From the NCBI GenBank assembly GCA_039621445.1, contig CP154956.1:95360406-95424405 (forward strand): a stretch of 64,000 nt of DNA, in the 5' to 3' direction. Position numbers and translations under genes: made by a program. Under the pieces are notes generated by a model. The model ran no database searches, was not told where the DNA came from, and saw only the letters and a program-made list of their open reading frames with translations. Positions 31,467 through 41,130 of this stretch are shown in pieces. Position 1 is the stretch's first letter. Each line of letters starts with the position of its first letter. The DNA comes from Euglena gracilis (lineage: Eukaryota > Euglenida > Euglenophyceae > Euglenales).

Positions 31467-32686
31467 TAGAAATGCCCACCAAAACAGAAGCAGGCTTGGG
31501 GGTGGCAAACCAAGGGGCTGCCGGGACCAGACTCAGAGCCGAATCCTGCCGCGTCTGGCAAGCAGTATGGTGAGTGAACCTTGGGGGTGGTTGGATCCAC
31601 TGGCATGCTGAGGGCAGCAGCTTCAGGCTGCTTTGGAGGCTGAGGCTCCGGTTGCTTGGGTTGTTGGGGCTTCTTCCCTGAAGGGGAACAAGGGGGAAAG
31701 AGGTTCAATTTTGCGCAGAGGAATTGATGGTGCTTCGCTCTCCGCACCTGATTTTTCGAGGACCACAAATTGAGGAGGCAAACCCCACGATGGAAAAGGT
31801 AGCATTTGTTTGTTATCGCACACCCAGGGGTTGGGAAAATTTTCGGCCACAAATCAGGCTCTCGTATTCAGGTCTGAAGGTCCTCAGAGGGTGTGCACAT
31901 GGACACCAGAACTCTTAACATGCAAACTTGCCCCTGAGGTTGGCCCCCTGGCCTTACCTTCAATCATGGTCCAGGCCAATCGAGGTAAGCGGGTGAATGA
32001 CCCAGGCCCACAGGTGTGTTGCCCATTGCACTGCGGTTCACTGGGGCGAAAGAGGTGTTTCCTTCTTGCCACTGATGGATGGAGGCCGGGGGACTGCATG
32101 GGCCAGAGTTGGAATAGAGGCTTTTGCTGGTTTTCCGGACTTTGGACAGGTGGTTTGGTGGGTCCCAACTCCTGGCCCCCAAAAAAGCGGGTGGGGGACC
32201 ATGCCATCGCTGAAGGTGTTTCCAACCCCACCCCCGAAGGTGTGATTGGCTGACTGCTTTTGGCTTCGGACCCCTCCGGGACGAGGGGGTTTGTTGGCCT
32301 GAAACCCATAGATTCTTGGTCCAAAACGGGTCAAAAAAGTCGGAAAAAATTGGAAAAAAAATTGCCCGAACCCATATTTTTTGGACCCGGAAACCCTGTT
32401 TTGTTTTTGAGCCGAAGATGAGCGTTTTTTTCGACGTCCCGGCGCCCCGGTTTTAGCCTGTAACCGGTCCCAAGACGAAAAAATCAAAAAAAAATTACCC
32501 GAAAGCATGGCCATTTTTTTCTGGGGGGCTGCTTCACTACTTCACTCACCTGTTTCTCCAGACTGGAATGGGTCAGCACAAATCAGGCAGCTGCATAACA
32601 TGTCAGTTCAGCGAATGTGCCAGTGCAGGGGCGGGGGCGGGTAGCGCAAACGTTGCATCTCAGGTCAGCTTTAATTGACTGGAAGG

Positions 32687-32717
<31 letters not shown>

Positions 32718-33276
32718 TTCTTTTGGGTGGCACCCCCCCCCCCTGCAGGGGCAATGGCAGGTCAGGGGTAAGAGGGGGCAATGGCAGGTAAGCCGGCTTC
32801 CGTTGATTCGGAAGACCTCCCGGGGGGGTCCCAGGTCAAAACCCAGTTGTGGGTCTCGGCGCGAAGTACCGGGAAAAAAATTTGGGGGAATCCCCTCCGG
32901 CATTTCCCATTTCCCATTTCTAAGGCATCGGCCCGATATTGGGGGGGGGGGTTCGGTGCCGGGGGAGCGGGGGTGCCTGTGTGGGGTCTGCCCATGTGCA
33001 GGCACCCGATATCACAAAGCGCCCCCAGGGGTTTCAAAAGTGTTTGGTCTGGAGAAAGTTTCCCGCGGGGGAGGTTCGCACAACTCGGAGTATTTTGTTT
33101 TCCATTTTTGTGCCAATATTTATGTCCGTTTCTTGGCCTCCCAGATCCAGAAAACCTGTTTTTGAGCCGAAGTCCACCTTCAACAAAGTTCAAAGTTCTC
33201 TGAAGTTCACCCTCGACATTTAGGCACACAACCCAGGGAATCTGTTCGCATGACCGGTGAAATGCATGCACTCACC
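31445..33276 (-). CDS. Multi-exon gene with a RING-like micro-exon
   Basis: Minus strand. An exon ending at 33276 reads KPPTHVSTAPIHC and then G|GTGAGT. A 41-nt exon at 32550-32590, bounded by ATGCAG and G|GTGAGT, encodes CLICADPFQSGET, which matches the start of a RING/RING-H2 finger (C-X2-C, then F, then GE). Exon 31958-32030 (GPGSFTRLPRLAWTMIE) ends at G|GTAAGG in phase 1. Exon 31677 downward starts in phase 1 after CTTCAG and is Pro/Gln/Lys-rich (KPQQPKQPEPQPPKQPE); its frame runs into the 31369-31466 hairpin and stops there. The His/Cys half of the RING was not found and the 32550 and 32030 exons do not join in phase, so exons are missing. Ubiquitin-ligase function is only a suggestion. 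Confidence 0.5.
32687..32715 (+). repeat. (CA)n microsatellite
   Basis: About 14 CA units within a predicted intron. Confidence 0.95.
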
Positions 33277-34022
33277 ACAATGAATTGGGGCAGTGGAGAC
33301 ATGGGTGGGTGGTTTGACGGGGAGGTCATAGGGGAAACCCACAAACCCCCCCTTCAAAGTTCCCCCACCAAAGTGGCCCAAATTGTTTTGGCAACTTTGG
33401 TGGTGTTTACCTGCCGCCTTTGGGACCACTTTCCTGGCCAAAGGTGCAGCGGAGCCCAGTCGAATCCTGGCCAGGGGTGCAGCGGGGCCAGGCCCAACCC
33501 CTGCGCGCCCTGGGCAAGTGGCAAAGTGGCCACCCTCCAAACACCGTAGAACCCCAAATCGGCCACTCTGGGGGTGGGGGGCACTTTGGGGGGTCAAATT
33601 CGGCGCGTTTGGCACTGAAAGAAAGCGGCCACTGTTAAGGGGGTAAACCAAAACGGCACTTGCTCGCTGCACAACCGCCATCCAATTTTTTTTACAGGTC
33701 GGTTGCCCCGAGAACACCAAGCAGAAAATCCCCTCTTTGGCGTGATTCAAAGGTGTAGGGTTCAGGGGTTCTTGTTTGCTACTCGACCGCCACCCCCCCC
33801 CCAAACGGCAGAGTCGAAAATTTTGGTTCTTGGAAAATTTGAAAAGGTTCCGAAAAAACTGGAACATTTGTGCACCAAAGATACTTTGGTACTTGTCTGT
33901 TAGTCGATCCACGGCAAAACAGGTCGATCCACACCTATTTTTGGCCTAGTTTGGGTCAGTGATGGACAGGGAAAGCACAAAACAGGGTCAGAAGATACGG
34001 CTGGTGTCGGCACAGGGTCCAC

Positions 34023-34135
34023 AGAGTTAGGGTTAGGGTTTAGGGTTTTTGGTTTGGGTTTAGGGTTGGGTTAGGGTTAGGTATCCCTAACCCAAACCCT
34101 AACCCAAACTTAAAACCCTAACCCCAACCCAAACC
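34023..34135. repeat. Head-to-head telomere-like TTAGGG tracts
   Basis: ttagggttaggg-type units switch to ccctaaccc-type units near 34085. Related tracts follow at 34560-34680, 34770-34870, 34955-35030 and 35500-35555. All lie between the TIRs of the 33888-35935 element, so they are transposon sequence rather than a chromosome end. Confidence 0.85.
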
Positions 34136-35031
34136 CAGGGTTCGATATAAGGACAGGTGGGGGGGGGTCCGGACCCCCCCCCCCTGCGGGCCAGGAGGGG
34201 GGGGACACCCCCCCACCTAATCAGTTGCGCGGTCTGGGTGACCGAAAAATTGGGGGACAACCGCCCACCTAATCAGTTGTGCGGTCTGGGTGACCGAAAA
34301 TTTTTGACCCCCAAAACGACCAAAAGTGCCATTTTGGGCACTTTTTGGGCAAAAATGTGCCAAAAATGCAAAAAAAAATTCGGTGCGAAGCGCCGGAGGA
34401 AAAAATTGACCCTTTTTGGGGGCGGTCCCGGGTACCCCCCGAGGGTCGGTCCGGACCCCCCTGGCAGGTGGGGGGGGGGGTGGTCCGGACCCCCCCTGCG
34501 GGCCAGGAGGGGGGGGGGGGGGGATGGGGGGACACACCCCCCCACCTAAAACATGTACGCCCTATTCAAACCCTGCCCTAACCCTATCCCAAACTAGTTA
34601 GGGCCAGGGTTTCGGGTTTGGGCGGGCTGGGGATACCTAACCCTAAACCCAAACCCCTAAACCCTGACCCTAACCCTTACTCTCTAGACACTGTGCCGAC
34701 ACCAGCCGTATCTTCTGACCCTGTTTTGTGCTTTCCCTGTCCATCAGTGACCCAAAGTAGGCCAAAGATAGGGTTAGGGATAGGGTTAGGGTCAGGGTCA
34801 GGGTTAGGGTCACGTAGCACTAACCTTGCCCTAGCCCTTTCCCTGAAACTAACCCTAACCCTAACCCTAACTCTGTAGACCCTGTGCTGACAGCCGTATC
34901 TTCTGACCCTGTTTTGTGCTTTCCCTGTCCATCAGTGACCCAAAGTAGGCCAAAGATAGGGTTAGGGATAGGGTTAGGGTCAGGTTAGGGTTAGGGTTAG
35001 GGATAGGGTTAGGGTCAGGTTAGCCCTAACT

Positions 35032-35500
35032 GGTACTTGTCTGTTATCGCACGACGCACCCCCCCCCCTTTTGGTTATCGCACGACGCCTTCCTTTCCTC
35101 TTCCGGTGACTGTATAAGGTTGTTGGGAGGAATGGGGTTAGGGTTCGGACCTGTCGTTGTGAAGTTTTCGCCTTTTTTCGAGTTCGGCCAAAAATTCAGG
35201 CCAATTCCCCTGTTTCTCTCCATTGTTCAGGTTGGCAAATCCCCTTTTGGGGCCGAACTGGCGGCGGGCTTTATCTTTCTACCCCCCTGCCTATCTGCCG
35301 CCTTTGGGTTTCCCTTGTGTGTGCCAAGGGGTACGGCAGGGCCATTCCACAAACCCTAACCCTATCCCCCTTCAAAAATAACCACAAAAACCACCCAAAA
35401 CGGCCGAAGGGACCCCAAGGGAAAGCATTCTGGCCATTCCAAGGGCGTCGTGCGATAACCAAAAGGGGGGGGGTGCGTCGTGCGATAACAGACAAGTACC
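35032..35500. mobile_element. 469-bp GGTACTTG-family MITE nested in the larger element
   Basis: TIRs of about 60 bp start GGTACTTGTCTGTTATCGCA and contain a second tatcgcacgacgc motif. The flanks are CCCTAACT (35024-35031) and CCCTAACC (35501-35508), 7 of 8 identical, so it landed in a telomere-like tract. The interior (ctttatcttt..., ccctaacccta) resembles 36100-36290. Confidence 0.88.
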
Positions 35501-35681
35501 CCCTAACCTTGCCCTAGCCCTTTCCCTGAAACTAACCCTAACCCTAACCCTTACTCTCTAGACCCTGTGCTGACACCAGCCGTATCTTCTGGCCCTGTTT
35601 TGTGCTTTCCCTGTCCAGTGACCCAAAGTAGGCCAAAAATAGGTGTGGACTAACAGACTTGATGCACTGCCGTGGATCGAC

Positions 35682-35912
35682 GGTACTTGTCTGTTATCGC
35701 ACGACATACCCCCTTTTGGTTATCGCACGACGCCCTTTTTTTGGGTTAATATGGGGTTGTTTAAGGAGTAGGGTTAGGTGCGCACAGGCCATGTTGCGCT
35801 ACATGGCCTGTGCGCACCTAACCCTACTCCTTAAATAACCCCATAGGACTAAAAATAAGGTGTCGTGCGATAACCAAAAGGGGGGTATGTCGTGCGATAA
35901 CAGACAAGTACC
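35682..35912. mobile_element. 231-bp GGTACTTG-family MITE, TSD GGATCGAC
   Basis: The termini are GGTACTTGTCTGTTATCGCA and its complement. GGATCGAC lies at 35674-35681 and 35913-35920. The core is a large palindrome: ggagtagggttaggtgcgca against tgcgcacctaaccctactcc. It inserted into the right TIR of the 33888-35935 element. Confidence 0.93.
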
Positions 35913-35943
35913 GGATCGACTAACAGACAAGTACCGATACTTT

Positions 35944-36489
35944 TCCCCTCAAAATAAGGAACCACTATTTCAGAATCTCAGAATTTTGAACCTCAAAATA
36001 ACTTGGGAAAGAAAAGAGTTTCCCTGAGTCTGTGGGAGGAATAAATGGGAAAAGGAGGGTTAAAGGGAGGAATAGGGTAATAGGAATAATGGTAATAGGA
36101 ACAGACAAATTGTTCTGTTCCCGTCGGCGAGCTTTATCTTTCTTTCCCGCTGTCTGCCTGTGTGTGCAAGAGTAGGCAGGGCCATGTCAAACCCTAACCC
36201 CATCCCTTCAAATAACCACAAAAGCCACCCAAAGACAGGCCCTTGCGGAAAGGACTGGCTGTTTAAAGGGCGTTGTGCCACAACCCAAAGTTGACAGATG
36301 ATTTCCTTTTTTTGGATCGACAACAGAAAAGTAACCAATCTGCACATGTCCACTGGGAATGCATCAATCACAGAACCCTTAATTTACACAGATTGTGAAC
36401 ACCAAGTCATGTCAACAATGGGTTTCGACAGTTTGACTCTGCTTACAGTGGCCAATTTCAGCTTAAACCCCCCAAACATGTTTCTTATA
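35944..36489. other. Spacer with a diverged copy of the 35032-35500 interior
   Basis: 36100-36290 shares ggcgagctttatctttct, ggcagggccat and aaccctaacccc.atccc with 35265-35450 but lacks intact termini. No gene is supported. Confidence 0.6.
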
Positions 36490-36607
36490 CAGTAGGGGAA
36501 CTAAATAGTGGGACAGTCCACCGGAACTAAATAGTGGGACACCCAAAAAACGAAGTTTCCCCGAAACTCACTCGAGTTGCACAACGTTTTCTCTTTAACT
36601 GCAAGGA

Positions 36608-37075
36608 TTACAGGATTACAGTGTTTACCGGTCTCGCATGAATAATTACTGGCTTTTGCCATTCAAAAGATGGCAATGAGCTGGAGGAAGGCTTCAATAA
36701 TGTGTGGGCCCTGCATGAGTCCAGGATAGCCACATTGCGGCTGGGCATGGATTCATACAAAACCCCAATTTGCTGGGGAGCAACATTTGCGAAAGCGCGC
36801 TGGAGTGCGGACCACAATTTTTTTCGGTCAGTCGGTTAGAGAAAATGAAATGCAGCCTTCCAGCTTTGCAGTCACCAACGGCCATATGTGCTCGATTGGG
36901 TCCAGGTCGGGGCTCATCGGAGGCCAGGTGCCGGGTTCGTTTTTTCGCGACCCTACAAGGGTAAAATTGTTGTGGGGATGTTCAGCAATCTCATGGCTGC
37001 GATAATTTGGTCACCTGCAACAAATGCATTCGGTTGTAAAAAAAATGTGTCAATGTGCGATCTGTATGTGCATCC
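36608..37075 (-). pseudogene. Tc1/mariner transposase C-terminal half, decayed
   Basis: The minus strand encodes the DDE/D-domain signature WPPMSPDLDPIEHIW at about 36880-36930, followed by the usual C-terminal helix region ending in SMPSRNVAILDSCRAHT (36640-36760), similar to the SMPRR motif of Tc1-type enzymes. Upstream (36960-37060) a related frame reads LQPNAFVAGDQIIAAM where an acidic catalytic Asp-Asn-Ala is expected, and a TAG plus frameshifts separate it from the motif. The N-terminal DNA-binding part is absent. It cannot encode an active enzyme. Confidence 0.85.
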
Positions 37076-37544
37076 ATGCGAGCAGGCCAGGGGTTTTCTT
37101 AGGGACCCCCCCCCCCCGGGGTCCAGCCTCCGGCTGGCAAAAAGGCTGCTGGCTGGAAACAAGCTGGGCCCCCGGGGGGGGGGGATAGGGGGGGGGGGTC
37201 GGGGGCTGGAGGGGGCTGGGCTGGGCTTGGTCGATGAAAAACAAAATTGTCTAAAACATTTTTGTCTTCTCGACATTTTGATGGATCAAGGCTGGGGGGC
37301 TGTGCAGAGGAAGCTGTGATGAGGGGAAAAATGCAGGGATAGGTGTGCTGGGCAACCCAGTTGGCTGGCCAGCCTGCGGCCAGCCGGACGGCCTTCGGCT
37401 GGCTGGCCCGGCCTCCGGCCGTGCTGGACCCAACTTTATTTCACTCGACGGGGGGGTCCCAGCTCGAATTTGGGCTGCTGGCTTGACCCCCCCCCCGGGG
37501 ATGGGGTCCCCTCCGGCTTAAGAAAACCCCTGGTGCAGGCAGGC

Positions 37545-37632
37545 ATGTGTGCTTGTGCGTGCATGTGTGCTTGAGAGCGCACGTGCGATTGTGTGTGCGT
37601 GCATGTGGGTGCGATGGGTGCGTGTGTGTGCA
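37545..37632 (+). repeat. GTGTGC / GTGCATGTG microsatellite
   Basis: Imperfect tgtgtgc and gcatgtg units lie inside the fold-back element. Confidence 0.8.
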
Positions 37633-37860
37633 AAGCTGGAAGGCTGCATTTTCTCTAACCGACTGACCGAAACAAACTATGGTCCGCACTCCAGCGCGCT
37701 TTCGCAGATGTTGCTCCCCAGCAAATTGGGGTTTTAATCCATGCCCAGCCGCATTGTGGCTATCCTGGACTCATGCAGGGCTCACACGTTATTGAAGCCT
37801 TCCTCCAGCTCATTGCCATCCTTTGAATGGCAAAAGCCAGTAATTATTCATGCGAGAACG
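37631..37860 (+). pseudogene. Mirror copy of the transposase C-terminal end
   Basis: The inverted arm repeats about 230 bp of the coding 3' end in the opposite direction, beginning at the position equal to 36872 on the other side, so it lacks the SPDLDPIE motif. Small substitutions and indels distinguish the arms, for example a missing ttcatacaaaa near 37733. Confidence 0.8.
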
Positions 37861-37991
37861 ACAGACACTGTAATCCTTGCAGCTAAAAGAAAAGGTTGTG
37901 CAACTCGAGTGAGTTTTGGGGAAACTTCGTTTTTTTGGGTGTCCCACTATTTAGTTCCGGTGGACTGTCCCACTATTTAGTTCCCCTACTG

Positions 37992-38464
37992 TATTTGGAT
38001 GTCGGCCGATCAGCCCAAAGGGTTTCTTATATTTGGGGGTTTCTTATGTTTGGGTGTCGAAGGGTATCTAATAATGGAACTTTTTCTTCCCTTGGTTCCT
38101 TCACGTAATTCTTAGAAGCCAATGTTTGTGGTTCTCCCATTTGACATCTTCTTGAGTCCAGTTGCACCTGCTCAGGGCTGGATAGGTATAGGTTTGTGAA
38201 AACACCTATACCCATATGTCCACCACTTATACCTATACCTATACCTATATCCCGCCAATATGTCTTCATAAATTGCTCATCATACACCGACAATTGGTCG
38301 AAAATGGCCCCGAAATGGTCAATAATGGCCTAATATGGCACAAAATGGACAAAAATAGAAGGATGTTCGTTCCCAGAACAAAATTTCAAAATGATCCTTC
38401 AACTTCACTTCAACCTCAACTTCTATCTTCCTATTCTCTTGGAAATCTCTTGCAGTGGTGGTGG
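37992..38464. other. Spacer with gggtttcttatatttggg motifs and (cctata)n
   Basis: gtttcttatatttgg-type 17-mers occur at 38023-38055, and again four times at 38966-39060 next to the CCCH gene. A (tatacc)n microsatellite lies at 38182-38252. No gene. Confidence 0.6.
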
Positions 38465-38695
38465 GGTACTTGTTCGCTGCACCCCCAGTGAAGTATGGGG
38501 TTATTTGAAGGAGTAGGGTTAGGTGCGCAAATGGCCATGTTGCGCAACCTGGCCATTTTGCGCACATGGCCGTGTTGCGCAACATGGCCATGTTGCGCAA
38601 AGTGGCCATTTGCGCACCTAACCCTACTCCTTCAATAACCCTAAAAATTCCGACTTGGAAAAAATTCACTGGGGGTCGTGCAGCGAACAAGTACC
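38465..38695. mobile_element. 231-bp GGTACTTG-family MITE, TSD GGTGGTGG
   Basis: The ends are GGTACTTGTTCGCTGCA and its complement. GGTGGTGG flanks it at 38457-38464 and 38696-38703. The palindromic core (ggagtagggttaggtgcgca) matches 35682-35912, expanded with tgcgcaacatggccat units. Confidence 0.93.
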
Positions 38696-38782
38696 GGTGG
38701 TGGAAATCAAGCATTGCAAACGTCTTTCCCCAAAAAACCCTTTCATTACCAGACATATAAGAGATATAGGAGGTGAGAAAAC

Positions 38783-38835
38783 CTATACCTATACCTATAC
38801 CTATACCTATACCTGTGTCTTCCTGTATCCCTATA
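38783..38835 (+). repeat. (cctata)n microsatellite
   Basis: Five to six cctata units followed by tatccc variants. A similar tract lies at 38182-38252. Confidence 0.9.
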
Positions 38836-39059
38836 TCCCTATATCCAGCTCCACCCAAAAAGCAGTTGCAAAACTCTTGCTTTGCAAAGAAGCAATAAAC
38901 TGGACCAGCTTCATCTCTGTGTTGATTGCGCCTTGAGATTTGCTGTGACTCGTGTTGAAAATGGATGAAAGGTTTCTTACATATGGATTAGCATCCAACA
39001 GCCCAGGGTTTCTTATATTTGGGGGTTTCTTATAGCTGGGGGTTTCTTACATTTGGGGT

Positions 39060-40300
39060 TTAACTTCCAGACCAATGACTTTCTTTTTTGTTTGTTTCTT
39101 TCAGTGGATACACACCCTGGCGAGGACCCTTCACCCTCTGCTTGTCATCCTTCATTGCAAGCAGCATGATGCCACTGAAGTATCCCAGTGAAGACAAGAC
39201 ATTATTGTTTTGGTGCATGGTCCTCGTTTCAAGCTCGCCATGTGCATAGCAGCAGGTATGTTCATACGGGCAAGTGCCTGTTGACACATGTCCGAGAAGA
39301 GAGGGGAGAAAACAGCAACTACCAGTCGCCTTCCAATTACGGCACAGTTTTGTTTTGTACTTCCGAGGGTCAACCAGGCTCTTTGACTTCTCTTCCGCAT
39401 CACGTTTCTTGGACCTTTGCTTTGTCTTGAATTCAATTCCTTGAGTTTCACCCAATTCGTACACCTCTGCAAAGTCACTCTGGCAAAAGGCAGTGTAAAA
39501 TGAAACGTCAACACACATACCACCATGGATCCATTCTCGGAAACTGGACCAACAGTATCCAAGGAAGAGTTGCCACTCATTGAAGAAAAGGCACTCATCA
39601 AATATCTCAAAGGTTGGTTCTGAGAAGAATCGAAAACTAAGATCCCTTATAAAAGCCAGGTGCGCCAGCTTTTCTGCCCAAAATCCGTTTTCACGTTCGC
39701 GCCCATAGCGGATAAAACGCATTCTTAATATGTATCTTTGGTCATTGCCGAGCTGCCCCAGGCAGGGTGGGCCTGGAAAGCACAAAAAGATTAGACCTTC
39801 ACACATAAACCTCCTGACCCTTTCCCTTCCCCTCGTGGCGTTCGATGGGCCGGTTGGCTGCTGACTTTTGGCGGGTGACTTTTGGTGGCTTTTTTCGGTG
39901 CATTAGGGCTGTGGCCATGCGTGGGTGGAGTTGGCAAAGACAACTCCAGGATCGTGGCAGCTGGACTACTTGCATGAAGAGGGAAAGGAAGAGAAATTGG
40001 TTACCTTCTGCTTGATGGTCGGAGCTCGGAGCGTACTTACCCTTGGTCCCAGGTTGTTGCCCCTTTGATCCCGAGGTTTTCCACCGAAAAAAACCCAAGT
40101 GCGTGAGGGAGCTGTGGCGGTTGGAAGGTGGGTGTTTGTGGAAGTTGGCGGAACCAGCATAGCTCGTTGGCAAATATCACACGCCCCATGCAGGCACACA
40201 TTCGTGGGTTTTTTTGATTTTTTTTAAAAACACTGTGAAAATTGAAGAAAAGAACAACGTCCAAAAAAGCCAAGTTGCCTTGATAACTTCCATCAACCAC
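39060..40300 (-). CDS. CCCH-type zinc-finger protein with tiny introns
   Basis: Four minus-strand exons join in phase: an open frame up to 40300, ending at 40041 (GG|GTAAGT); 39811-39968; 39323-39772; and 39060-39277 ending in TAA. The introns are 72, 38 and 45 nt. Exon 3 ends ATG and exon 4 begins TCPYEH, so the 45-nt intron falls inside the finger. Unspliced, 15 residues would separate the cysteines; spliced, the product has exact C-X8-C-X5-C-X3-H spacing beginning KYKTKLCRNWKATG and ending CCYAHGELE, the TIS11/tristetraprolin type, which binds AU-rich RNA in known members. Only one finger is visible, whereas TIS11 proteins have two. Exon 2 is Ser/Pro-rich; exon 3 has a charged stretch KQRSKKRDAEEKSKS before the finger. 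The first exon's 5' end is uncertain. Confidence 0.75.
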
Positions 40301-40345
40301 TTCTGCCTTTCTCTTTGGTGGCCGTTTTTTTCAATAGAAACATAA

Positions 40346-40674
40346 GGGGGTGGTTCGGGTCACGGGGGGGTCACGGGGGGGGGGGGGGAACACCACATTT
40401 TTGGTGGCAAAATTAGGAATCACCGAGCCGGAATTTTTGTGGAAAAAATCCACAAATTGGGAATCCCCATACCTGAAATCAGGAATTTGACACCAAATTA
40501 GGAATCACCAAGCCCAAATTTGAAAATTTTACACCTCAAAATTAGCATGAGAGTTTTATCAAATTAGGCATTACCGGCCAAAAATTTTCCCCACAAAATT
40601 TTGCTGAAAAGGGTCCTTGTTCGGGTCACGGGGGGGGGGGGGTCACGGGGGGGGGTCACGGGGGTTACATCCCC
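40346..40674 (+). mobile_element. TIR element B (GGGGGTGGTTCGGGTCACGG)
   Basis: It starts GGGGGTGGTTCGGGTCACGG and ends gggttacatcccc, the mirror of GGGGGTGTTACC in the reverse copy at 53826-54160. The interior repeats aaattaggaatcacc / cctaatttt motifs. Partial copies lie at 41912-42052, 45302-45530 and 56043-56195. No clear TSD is seen for this copy. Confidence 0.7.
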
Positions 40675-40837
40675 TTAGGAAGGATTTTTTTTTGAAAAAA
40701 TGAAAAACGTCAGCTATGGTCACTTGACATCCAAAACTCAAAGTTTTCGCAATAAACTTTACATATTCAAGGACTTGAATCATTTTTGGGTGGGTAGCCC
40801 CAAAATGGCCAATCTGACACTGGGGAGCCAGGTATAG

Positions 40838-41130
40838 GGGGGAGGGGGTTGGGACCCTCCCTGTTCACTTCCGAAGTGAACTGGACATGTTGACTTCCTA
40901 GAGGGGGGGTCCGGCACCGAACACGCCGAATTTTTTTTTGAAAAATTGCCTGAATTCATGTGTGCCTGTTGTTCTGGTTTGCGGTTTTTTCCCGAAGTGA
41001 ACAAATACTTCTAGGTGCACGGGGGGGGGGGTGTCGGGACCCCCCTGTTCACTTCCGAAGTGAACTGGACAAGGAGGGGACGGGGGGGGGGGTTCCAGGG
41101 TGCCGAAGTGGACTACCTAGCCTTTGAGGG
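40838..41130. repeat. Repeat C with ttcacttccgaagtgaa palindromes
   Basis: Two copies of the 17-bp palindromic ttcacttccgaagtgaa lie beside G runs, and one end reads gaagtggactacctagcc. The mirror family appears at 60303-60440 (ggaggctaggtagcccactt). These are probably small TIR elements with ends that could not be fixed. Confidence 0.65.

Larger units (their letters stand above)
33888..35935. mobile_element. 2048-bp TIR element with telomere-like tracts, TSD GATACTTT
   Basis: The ends are GGTACTTGTCTGTTAGTCGA and its complement. GATACTTT lies at 33880-33887 and 35936-35943. The TIRs extend about 150 bp, through the segments gacagggaaagcacaaaac and aagatacggctggtgtc, into gttaggg tracts on both sides. 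The right TIR is interrupted by a younger relative (35682-35912), and another sits inside (35032-35500). The segment ccgtatcttctgaccctgtt occurs in three direct copies plus one inverted copy. No transposase frame is seen. Confidence 0.9.
36490..37991. mobile_element. Fold-back Tc1/mariner element, TA target duplication
   Basis: It starts CAGTAGGGGAACTAAATAG, ends with the complement and is bounded by TA at 36488-36489 and 37992-37993, as in Tc1/mariner elements (known). The inverted arms are unusually long (36490-36872 and 37631-37991) because both contain the 3' end of the transposase gene reading outward. Between them only one side keeps more coding sequence; the rest is poly-C/G and gtgtgtgc microsatellite (37085-37630). 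Confidence 0.92.

Noticed and set aside
34023-35030. True chromosome end or subtelomere at 34-35 kb
   Set aside because: Tracts point in both directions and are enclosed by transposon TIRs with an 8-bp TSD.
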